The translations under genes were made by a program, and so were the position numbers. A stretch of DNA of 18,984 nucleotides from JBKHHU01 sp046539045 (GTDB taxonomy: Bacteria > Planctomycetota > Phycisphaerae > SM23-33): contig JBKHHU010000050.1 in assembly GCA_046539045.1 (NCBI GenBank), positions 1 to 18,984 on the forward strand. Direction: 5' to 3'. The notes below the pieces were generated by a model. It worked only from the letters and a program-made list of their open reading frames with translations, was not told where the DNA came from and did not search any database. How positions within the stretch are numbered: position 1 is the stretch's first letter; each line of letters opens with the position of its first letter. Positions 1 to 6,228 of the stretch are shown in pieces.

Positions 1-192
1 TCTCGCGGGGAGGACATCTTTTCCATTCCTTGCTGTTGGTTTGGGTTCTTCGGGGGCGATGCAAACTCTGACGATAAGCCTTCGAGCCTACCCTGTTGCC
101 TGCGGGTGTCAACCCACTGCCGCGAAATCGCATCGGATTGCGTGATTTCGCAGCCGCCCTTCACCGGATGGTTTCCGTCGGGCGGAAAGCGG
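1..192. other. left-edge non-coding sequence with hairpins
   Basis: No gene can be supported here. The open frames across this stretch are short or continue as antisense shadows of the Nudix gene. Two inverted repeats are visible just past the Nudix stop codon: CCGCCC at 154-159 with GGGCGG at 179-184, and GCGAAATC at 122-129 with GATTTCGC at 144-151. They could end Nudix transcription, but neither is followed by a T-run on the minus strand, so a classic intrinsic terminator is not shown. Confidence 0.4.
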
Positions 193-702
193 CTATTTCA
201 TCAGGTAGTACAGCCCCAGATAGATCTTCAGATCGATCACCTTGCCCGCCTCGGCCTGCCGATCGAGCCAGGCTTCCACCTCGTCCAGCGGGATTTCGTG
301 CACGGTGATATTCTCCGAATGATCGCCCCCGCCGTCGCCGACCTTCTTCAGGTCGGTCGCGAGATACATCGTCAGGATCTCCGCGGTGGAACCGGCAGAG
401 GCCGCCCCGCTGACCAGCAGTTTCACGCTGCCCGCTTCGTATCCGGTCTCCTCGATCAGCTCGCGACGCCCGCAGTCGATCAGCGGCTCGCCGTCGACGT
501 CGCCCAGACCGGCGGGCAGTTCGATCACATCGGCACCGACCGGTGGGCGGTACTGCTCTACCAGCACCATCCGCCCCTCGTCGGTCCGGGCAACCAGGCC
601 CGCAATCCCGCTGATGTTCTTGCGGCGCACGTACTCCCAGCCGTCTTTGTCGACCAGTTGCACAAACTTTCCATCGGCAAGGACGTTGACGGACTCAGCC
701 AT
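193..702 (-). CDS. Nudix hydrolase, ADP-ribose pyrophosphatase-like
   Basis: Predicted cytoplasmic Nudix enzyme of 169 aa, which would split a nucleoside diphosphate linked to another group. The ELPAG stretch before the Nudix box is typical of ADP-ribose/NDP-sugar pyrophosphatases. The box runs from about residue 65 to 88 and keeps RELIEETGY, with E81, E84 and E85 as the expected metal ligands. The loop before the first box glutamate (GLGDVDGE) is one residue longer than the standard Gx5E spacing. The frame stays open upstream to 852, but I start at 702 because GGGAG lies about 7 nt before that ATG and the upstream codons look like leader, with the self-complementary CCCGGG pair at 762-778. 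Single gene, divergent from the RTX gene. The family call is firm; the substrate is inferred. Confidence 0.85.
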   Translation of the reverse strand: MAESVNVLADGKFVQLVDKDGWEYVRRKNISGIAGLVARTDEGRMVLVEQYRPPVGADVIELPAGLGDVDGEPLIDCGRRELIEETGYEAGSVKLLVSGAASAGSTAEILTMYLATDLKKVGDGGGDHSENITVHEIPLDEVEAWLDRQAEAGKVIDLKIYLGLYYLMK

Positions 703-943
703 CTCCCACTCCCATAATCGGATTTCCTTGGGTGCGTTGACCTTTCGGCCCTGTAAAACTACCCGGGGCAAACCCGGGAAGCAACCGTAGGAAGAAAAGC
801 TGAGAAAATTAGGGTATTTTCCTCTCCAATAATGCGGGAACTCGAATAACATCTACGTCACCTTCTCTCGGCTGCTCGAGGATCGAGAGGGGAGGCAGTC
901 CATTTCTGTTTGCGGGAAGAAACTGAATAAGGAGACGTTCCCA

Positions 944-2857
944 ATGAGGAAACGCAACAAGCCGCAATTCGAGGGACTCGAGACGCGTCTGATGCTGTCG
1001 GGCGACCTGACGTACATCGAAGGGACCGCCGAGGCAGAGAGCCTGAAGGGAACCGACGGGGCGGATCTGATCGTCGGTCTGGACGGCGACGACACCGTAT
1101 TCGCCAAGGCGGGCGACGACCAGGTCGACGGTGGGGCCGGTAATGACAAAATTATCGGCTGGGACGGAAACGACACACTTGACGGCGGCAGCGGGGAAGA
1201 TGTCCTGATCGGCAATGCCGGAGATGACACCCTCAACGGTGGCGACGGGGCAGACAGCCTCTACGGCGGAATCGGCGACGACACCCTCGATGGTGGAGCG
1301 GGCAACGACAAGCTGCTTGCCGGTGACGGCAATGATACAGTTTTCGCCGGTGACGGCGACGACAACGTGCTTGCCGGCGACGGCGACGATACCGTCTACG
1401 GTGGCGACGGGAACGACACGCTCGACGGTGGAGCGGGCAACGACTATATCGAAGGCGGACTCGGCGACGACATTCTTCGCGGGAAGGCCGGTGAGGATAC
1501 GCTGATCGGTGGCGAAGGCAACGACACACTTGCCGGCGGGGCCGACAACGACATTCTCGACGGAGGCACCGGCCACGACAAGCTTCTCGGCGGGACGGGC
1601 GACGATCAGCTGACCGGTGGTGACGGGAACGACCGCCTGATCGGTGGCGACGGGAACGACACACTCAACGGCGATCTCGGCGACGATGTGCTCGTCGGCA
1701 ACGCGGGCAACGACACCCTCAACGGTGGCGACGGGGCAGACAGCCTCTACGGCGGAATCGGCGACGACACCCTCTACGGTGGAGCGGGCAACGACAAGCT
1801 GCTTGCCGGTGACGGCATGGATATGGTGTATGCCGGTGACGGCGACGACAGCGTACTCGGCGGCGCGGGCAATGACTTCATCGACGGCGGGTCCGGTAAC
1901 GACACGCTCGACGGCGGGACCGGCGACGACCAGATTTCCGGTGGCGACGGCGACGACATTCTTCGCGGCAAGGATGGAGCGGACATGCTCGACGGCGGGG
2001 CCGGTGAAGACCGTCTTGCCGGTGGCGACGGCGACGACTTTCTCGATGGCGGGGACGACAACGACAGCCTGTTCGGTGGAGCCGGCGCTGATACGCTGAT
2101 GGGCGATTTTGGCGACGATTGCCTCTTCGGCGATACCGGGGCGGATTACATCGACGGCATGTGGGGCAACGACACCATCTACGCCGGTGCGGATGATGAC
2201 ATGGCCTTCGGCGGCTCCGGCGACGATTTCATTGCCGGTGGCGACGGGGATGATTTCCTCGGTGGTGACGACGGAAACGATATCCTCAAGGGCGGCGACG
2301 GCAATGACCGGCTCCACGGAGGCACAGGTGTCGACGTGATCGAAGGCGGAGCAGGCAACGATTTGATCTACTACGATCCTGCCGACACCGTCGTCAACGG
2401 CGGAACCGGCTGCGACGTTCTGGAACAGGCTCTTGCCGGACCGGCAGAGATCGACCTGAGCACCAACACGATCGAGAACATCGAGATCGTGTCCACCAAC
2501 TTCGAGAACGACACGGTAACGGTCTCCCTGGACGAGGTCTACTGGGAGAACAACAACAACGCACTGGTGGCCATCTTGAATGACGGCGCCGACACGTTGG
2601 TGATCGATACCGGGAGCGTCGGGAGCGAGTTCGGCCAGAGCGCATCGTCGGCCACCGAAGCGATCGACGCGGTGGGCACGCCCCTCGAACGGGATTACCT
2701 GGCCAGCTACCATGGCGACAACGGTATGGTCGAGCTGACCTTCTGGAAGGGTGACCAAGCCGTCACCATCTATACCGATGCCGAAACGATCCAGATCGAC
2801 GGTACGACCTACGTCAACGACGGCACGACCGTGCAGGAACTGAATCTCACGGCCTGA
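944..2857 (+). CDS. LEPR-XLL / RTX calcium-binding repeat protein, exported
   Basis: A 637-aa acidic protein in three parts. Residues 1-20 carry basic residues and then FEGLETRLMLSG, a variant of the LEPR-XLL N-terminal motif found on large exported planctomycete proteins. Residues 41 to about 497 are roughly 50 tandem nonapeptides of the GGxGxDxLx type, which in RTX proteins fold into a calcium-bound parallel beta-roll. Residues from about 500 to 637 are non-repetitive, resembling the beta-rich region that often follows RTX blocks. AAGGAG at 929-934 sets the ATG at 944. RTX proteins usually leave by type I secretion, but no ABC exporter or fusion protein gene is nearby, and the LEPR-type N-terminus suggests another or additional sorting route. 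No catalytic domain is seen; an adhesin or surface-layer role is only a guess. The repeat block contains a long internal duplication, listed separately. Confidence 0.85.
   Translation: MRKRNKPQFEGLETRLMLSGDLTYIEGTAEAESLKGTDGADLIVGLDGDDTVFAKAGDDQVDGGAGNDKIIGWDGNDTLDGGSGEDVLIGNAGDDTLNGGDGADSLYGGIGDDTLDGGAGNDKLLAGDGNDTVFAGDGDDNVLAGDGDDTVYGGDGNDTLDGGAGNDYIEGGLGDDILRGKAGEDTLIGGEGNDTLAGGADNDILDGGTGHDKLLGGTGDDQLTGGDGNDRLIGGDGNDTLNGDLGDDVLVGNAGNDTLNGGDGADSLYGGIGDDTLYGGAGNDKLLAGDGMDMVYAGDGDDSVLGGAGNDFIDGGSGNDTLDGGTGDDQISGGDGDDILRGKDGADMLDGGAGEDRLAGGDGDDFLDGGDDNDSLFGGAGADTLMGDFGDDCLFGDTGADYIDGMWGNDTIYAGADDDMAFGGSGDDFIAGGDGDDFLGGDDGNDILKGGDGNDRLHGGTGVDVIEGGAGNDLIYYDPADTVVNGGTGCDVLEQALAGPAEIDLSTNTIENIEIVSTNFENDTVTVSLDEVYWENNNNALVAILNDGADTLVIDTGSVGSEFGQSASSATEAIDAVGTPLERDYLASYHGDNGMVELTFWKGDQAVTIYTDAETIQIDGTTYVNDGTTVQELNLTA
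1199..1684 (+). repeat. RTX supra-repeat copy A (18 nonapeptides)
   Basis: Residues 86-247 of the RTX protein form eighteen consecutive 9-residue units that recur, in the same order, in the next 486 nt. Within it, 1226-1288 is identical to 1712-1774, and 1292-1331 is identical to 1778-1817, including third codon positions. Confidence 0.8.
1685..2170 (+). repeat. RTX supra-repeat copy B (18 nonapeptides)
   Basis: Residues 248-409 are the second copy, offset by exactly 486 nt (18 x 27). The unit DILRGK occurs at the same place in both copies (DNA at 1465 and 1951), so the register is kept well beyond the identical stretches. The later units have diverged more than the first five. Confidence 0.75.
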
Positions 2858-2906
2858 CCGACGGATCGCGAATTCACCACCCCGCCGGGTGGCGAAACTG
2901 CCGCAG

Positions 2907-2943
2907 AAACGGCTGCCCTTCCGGAATGGAGGGGCAGCCGTTT
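2907..2943. terminator. bidirectional intrinsic terminator between converging genes
   Basis: A 12-bp perfect stem pairs 2907-2918 (AAACGGCTGCCC) with 2932-2943 (GGGCAGCCGTTT) around a 13-nt loop. AAA on one side and TTT on the other let it work in both directions. It sits between the RTX stop at 2857 and the SGNH hydrolase stop at 3003, as expected for a shared terminator. The T-run is short. Confidence 0.75.
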
Positions 2944-3002
2944 CCATTGGAACACAAAGATCCAAGTCGGCCGGGCCGTTGACTTGATGGCCGGGACGTT
3001 TC

Positions 3003-4043
3003 TCAGTCGTCCAGGATTGCCTGAAGTGTGGGCTGGAGGGCGTTGGCCTGGCGGAAGAAACCCAGGTCGCCCGGGTGGAGTCCGTCCAGGGTAGCCTCGC
3101 CGTCGGTGCCCAGCAGCCCGTCCCCCTTGACGTAATGCAGACCGGTAATTCCGCCCGCCAGCAGGTGCTGGTATCCGGCTCGCTGGGCCTCTCGCTTGCG
3201 GCGCAGGCCGGACATCAACCGCGGCTTGAACATCTGCCCGCCGCGCATCGCCTCCTCCACCAGCACGATCGGTGTTGTCGGCTGGTGCTCGCGCAGCCGC
3301 TCGATGAACGGTTCGCATCGCTGTTCGACCAGGTCGGTGGACATGTTCGGCAGGCAATCGATCACGAAGGCTGACGCGTCCAGTTCACCCAGCAGGTCCG
3401 CCAGTTCCATGTCCATCTTGCCTTGCCCGGGGAAGCCCAGGTTCACCGTCGGCACGCCGAGCTGCCTGCCGAGGATGCTCGGATAACACAGCCCAGGTCG
3501 CCCGGCTGCCCCACCGTGCACGATGCTCGTGCCGTAGAACACCAGCGGGTGGTCGATACGCGGCTGAACCGGCTCGAACAGCGACTCCTCGCTGAGACCG
3601 ATCAGCAACTGGTCGACCCGATTCTGCAGCGGAAGGTAAAGCATGTATTCGCGAATCGCCCCGTCGAGATCATGGGCGATCATCGCGGTGTTGGTCCCGC
3701 GTCCGAGCGGCCGGGCGATGTCCACAAAGTACCACGTGCCGCAGTTGTCCTGCCCGTACAGGTCCAGCCCGGCCTGGCGGACGGCGGTTTCGATGGGCGT
3801 GGGCGTCACCTCGTGGGCCAGCGTCCAGCGGACGTGGATCTCGGTGGCGTTGGTCCGGAAACGCACCATCAGCCCGCACCCGGTCATGCCCCGCAGCCAG
3901 ACCTCCTCCCGCACCACGCCGAGCGCCTTGCGCGGAAGGCGGGTGTAATAGCGGGGCGTATCGTCCCAGCCTTTGCCTTCCACGCCGATATCCTCGGCGT
4001 CGTACCAGATCAGGTGCGTCTCGGAATCATGATGCGTTACCAT
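3003..4043 (-). CDS. SGNH/GDSL-type hydrolase with N-terminal GxDLY domain
   Basis: A 346-aa predicted esterase/acylhydrolase. The N-terminal beta-rich half contains GLDLY at 92-96, the signature of the GxDLY domain that precedes one SGNH subfamily. The C-terminal half carries the SGNH blocks: YGTS at 170-173 with S173 as likely nucleophile, NLGFPGQG from 201 (block II), LPN with N233 (block III), and DGLHP with D320 and H323 completing the triad. No signal peptide is evident, so cytoplasmic action on small acylated or acetylated sugars is plausible. The frame extends to 4166, but the ATG at 4043 has GGAG 9 nt upstream and the added residues do not resemble the domain. A TACAAT -10-like hexamer lies at 4084-4089 on the minus strand without a clear -35. 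Its substrate is unknown; the sulfatase upstream suggests carbohydrate work. Confidence 0.85.
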   Translation of the reverse strand: MVTHHDSETHLIWYDAEDIGVEGKGWDDTPRYYTRLPRKALGVVREEVWLRGMTGCGLMVRFRTNATEIHVRWTLAHEVTPTPIETAVRQAGLDLYGQDNCGTWYFVDIARPLGRGTNTAMIAHDLDGAIREYMLYLPLQNRVDQLLIGLSEESLFEPVQPRIDHPLVFYGTSIVHGGAAGRPGLCYPSILGRQLGVPTVNLGFPGQGKMDMELADLLGELDASAFVIDCLPNMSTDLVEQRCEPFIERLREHQPTTPIVLVEEAMRGGQMFKPRLMSGLRRKREAQRAGYQHLLAGGITGLHYVKGDGLLGTDGEATLDGLHPGDLGFFRQANALQPTLQAILDD

Positions 4044-4116
4044 AGCCCGTGTCTCCACTTGCGCCGTCGACGGCCAAACCGGCATTGTAAACTCAAACCC
4101 CGTAACGGGCCAGTAT

Positions 4117-4224
4117 TTGTTCCCGCGTGGTGGGTCTCCCTTCGGAAGGCAGGCCCGGGCCACCACGTTGCATTGTGCCCATTGCGAACAGTCATGCGCG
4201 TTGGCGGGTCGGGAGACCCGCCAA
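4117..4224. repeat. pair of intergenic palindromes, shared with 7924-7993
   Basis: The first palindrome is CGTGGTGG at 4126-4133 with CCACCACG at 4160-4167, enclosing a GC-rich inner palindrome. The second is TTGGCGGGT at 4201-4209 with ACCCGCCAA at 4216-4224. The lead-in at 4117-4139 matches 7959-7981 at 22 of 23 positions, and the GGCGGGTCGGG core recurs at 7931-7941. A run of ten G follows at 4227-4236. This behaves like a REP-type extragenic element; a terminator role is possible, but there is no T-run. Confidence 0.6.
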
Positions 4225-4338
4225 CCGGGGGGGGGGAGGGAGACACCCTCAAACGGATCACCTCTTCTGGTCGGTCAACTCATTCTCCCGATATTCTCCG
4301 GTGCTGCCGGTCGCCCTGCCGCACCTGCGTCTGTTTCC

Positions 4339-4551
4339 CTACAGATCCAACCAGATCGGGCTGGTCCACTGCGTCTGGAAATTGGCCGTCTCGATGCGGA
4401 CGTAGTACACGGCGAACGGTTCCGGCCGGTACTTCGCATCGCGGATGGCGATCTCCTCCAGCGGCGTCTCATCGACGAACACCGTCTCGTCGACATCCTT
4501 CATCTCGCGGTCCCACTTCTCCTGGTTGGTTGAGGTCGGCTCGGCGGCCGC
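4339..4551 (-). pseudogene. orphan C-terminal coding remnant, in frame behind the sulfatase stop
   Basis: On the minus strand, directly after the sulfatase TAG (4552-4554) and in the same frame, 70 further codons stay open to a TAG at 4339-4341. The peptide looks like real protein: VFVDETPLEEIAIRDAKYRP, then FAVYYVRIETANFQTQW, then TSPIWLDL. The YYVR...W.SPIW ending resembles the tail of PHP-type (CehA/McbA-like) metallohydrolases, as I recall that family; no hydrolase core or metal ligands are present. The only in-frame ATG (4503) has a poorly spaced RBS and would give about 54 aa. I read it as the 3' end of a gene lost by deletion. A tail belonging to the sulfatase, separated by an amber mutation, is the alternative. 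Confidence 0.5.
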
Positions 4552-5988
4552 CTACAGAAACTTCTTCTTATCCTGCTGCTCGGCGTCCCAGGCGCATCGC
4601 GTGCTGGGGCCGGTGTGGTGCTCGAACCCGACCGGGTGACTCCGCCACCGCTCGTCGGCCTTCCATTCCATCTCGAAAAACGGGTCGTTTGTCCGCTCGA
4701 TATGATCCTGCAGCAACCTCCGGTGTCGCTCGAGCTGTTCGGCGTAGTCCGGGTTCCCGGCCTGGTTCTTCGTCTCGCCCGGGTCCTCCTGCAGGTCGAA
4801 CAGTTCTTCGCCGTCGTCTTCCAGATATCGCGTGTACTTGTACCGCTGCGTGCGGATCATCCTGCCCGGTTCGACGGTCAGCCCCCACTCGGTGTGCCAC
4901 TCGCCGGCAACGTATTCGCGATCATCCTCGGTCTGCTCGCCGGTCACCCAACCGTGAATGCTCCGGCCATGCTGCACCTGGGGCGCCTCCAGTCGCGCGT
5001 AATCGCACAGCGTCGGCAGGATATCCAGCAGCGACACGAGGGGGCGGCCCTCCGTCCGGTCCGCACCGTTTACGCCCGGCCCGGCGAAGACCAGCGGAAT
5101 GCGGTTGGATTCCTCGTAGAAGGTGGTGTGTTTGGTGACGAGTCGGTGAGCGGCCATGCCTTCCCCGTGGTCGGCGAAGAAGACCACCAGCGTATCCTCG
5201 GTCAGCCCGGACTCCTCGAGGGCAGCCATCACCCGACCGACGGCTTCGTCTCCGCGGGCGACGTAGTGGTAGTACGCAGCCAGGTAGTGACGGAAGTTCT
5301 CCTCGTTCCAGTGGGCGGCGTGTTTCTGCCGGCGGTGGCTGCAGCAGAGGTACTGGATGGGCTTGGGGCGATTATCGATGTCGTCGAATTCGAAGTTGTC
5401 CGGCAGGGGCGGAAGCTCACCCGGCACCGGCTTGTCCTCGTGCTCGCCCTGGTTCTCGCCGACCCAGCCGCAGATGTTGTGCGGGTTCTGTATGTCCATC
5501 ACGCACAGGAACGGCTGGTCGTGCTCGCCTCGCAGGAACTCCTCGCAACGCGGAACGGAATAACCGTCCTGCAGCGTGTCGCCGTTGATGCTCCACGGCT
5601 CGACCGGCTCCATCTGCCCTTGTCGCTCCGGTTCGATGTCGAACCCGCGGAGCGTACCGTGATCGTGGGTCTTGCCGAAGTGGCGACAGTCGTAGCCTGC
5701 CGCGGAGAAGATTTCCCCGAGCGTGGGAATATCCTCGCCGACCGGCTCGTCCGAAAAGTCCAGCCCATTGGAAAGCACGCCCGTCGCGTGCGGGAACAGC
5801 CCGGTCCAGTAGGCGGCCCGGGCGGGTCTGCACAGCGGAAGCGGCGTGTAGGCGTTCTCGAACCGGACGCCCCGCTCAGCCAGCGCGTCGATGTTCGGGG
5901 TGTTCACGTGCGGGTTTCCGTACGCGCCGACAGCCTGCTGGGACAACTGGTCGCAGACGATGATGAGAATGTTCTTCCGGGCGGCCAT
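4552..5988 (-). CDS. sulfatase, formylglycine-dependent type I (alkaline phosphatase fold)
   Basis: A 478-aa arylsulfatase-family enzyme expected to hydrolyse sulfate esters, probably on glycans. The opening IIVCDQLSQQAVGAYGN supplies metal ligand D13. The activation motif is C53-R-P-A-R, where the cysteine must be oxidised to formylglycine by a maturase encoded elsewhere. GKTHDHG gives K106 and H108, FADHGEG gives D273 and H274, and K286 lies in TKHTTFYEES. The C-terminal subdomain holds the usual LFDLQEDPGETKN. No signal peptide is visible, which is unusual for planctomycete sulfatases acting on external polymers. The start at 5988 has GGAG 8 nt upstream and a good promoter just beyond; the open extension to 6096 lies upstream of that promoter and is rejected. 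The stop is followed by an in-frame orphan tail. Confidence 0.9.
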   Translation of the reverse strand: MAARKNILIIVCDQLSQQAVGAYGNPHVNTPNIDALAERGVRFENAYTPLPLCRPARAAYWTGLFPHATGVLSNGLDFSDEPVGEDIPTLGEIFSAAGYDCRHFGKTHDHGTLRGFDIEPERQGQMEPVEPWSINGDTLQDGYSVPRCEEFLRGEHDQPFLCVMDIQNPHNICGWVGENQGEHEDKPVPGELPPLPDNFEFDDIDNRPKPIQYLCCSHRRQKHAAHWNEENFRHYLAAYYHYVARGDEAVGRVMAALEESGLTEDTLVVFFADHGEGMAAHRLVTKHTTFYEESNRIPLVFAGPGVNGADRTEGRPLVSLLDILPTLCDYARLEAPQVQHGRSIHGWVTGEQTEDDREYVAGEWHTEWGLTVEPGRMIRTQRYKYTRYLEDDGEELFDLQEDPGETKNQAGNPDYAEQLERHRRLLQDHIERTNDPFFEMEWKADERWRSHPVGFEHHTGPSTRCAWDAEQQDKKKFL

Positions 5989-6022
5989 GGGTTTACTCCG
6001 GTCCGAGGTAATGAAGGGCTCA

Positions 6023-6051
6023 AGGATAGGTCGCCGGCAGGGCAGCGTCAA
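6023..6051 (-). promoter_or_regulatory. sigma-70-type promoter of the sulfatase gene
   Basis: Read on the minus strand: TTGACG (6051-6046), a 17-nt spacer, then TATCCT (6028-6023). The predicted transcript would start near 6016, about 28 nt before the ATG at 5988, which supports that start codon. Confidence 0.55.
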
Positions 6052-6228
6052 GATGGGGCGCCAGCCGCACAGAGCCACCTCAGCCTCAGGCGGCACTTCG
6101 GGCAGCGCTGCCGCGGAGTGTCAGCGCCGGCAAACACAAGAAATCCGCAACCCCCTGCCCCTGCTGGGCTGTTATACTGATGGTTCTTCACCCAGTAGAC
6201 AGCAAGATTTGACGAAGAGAGGACGCAC

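Noticed and set aside
944..2857. CRISPR-like or tandem DNA repeat array
   Set aside because: The 27-nt periodicity is coding (nonapeptides), the units are not identical, and there are no spacers or cas genes.
809..2965. Very long minus-strand open frame (718 aa) across the RTX gene
   Set aside because: It is the antisense of the GGxGxDxLx codons, which rarely give stop codons; it has valine/alanine-rich pseudo-repeats, no RBS, and covers a terminator. The plus-strand protein has clear motifs.
4552..4554. Recoding of the sulfatase amber stop (stop readthrough or a special amino acid)
   Set aside because: There is no conserved context, insertion element or genetic-code evidence; other genes here also end in TAG. 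Gene decay is simpler.
5820..5834. Sulfatase active site CRPAR as an unusual variant
   Set aside because: Alanine in place of serine at the fourth position is accepted by the CxPxR formylglycine motif; it needs no special explanation.
5986..6096. Longer sulfatase start at 6096
   Set aside because: The extra 36 codons lie upstream of or across the promoter at 6023-6051 and show no protein character; GGAG supports 5988.
3423..6180. Long plus-strand frames at 3423-5138 and 4615-6180
   Set aside because: These are antisense shadows of the SGNH hydrolase and sulfatase in GC-rich sequence; they show no motifs and no start signals.
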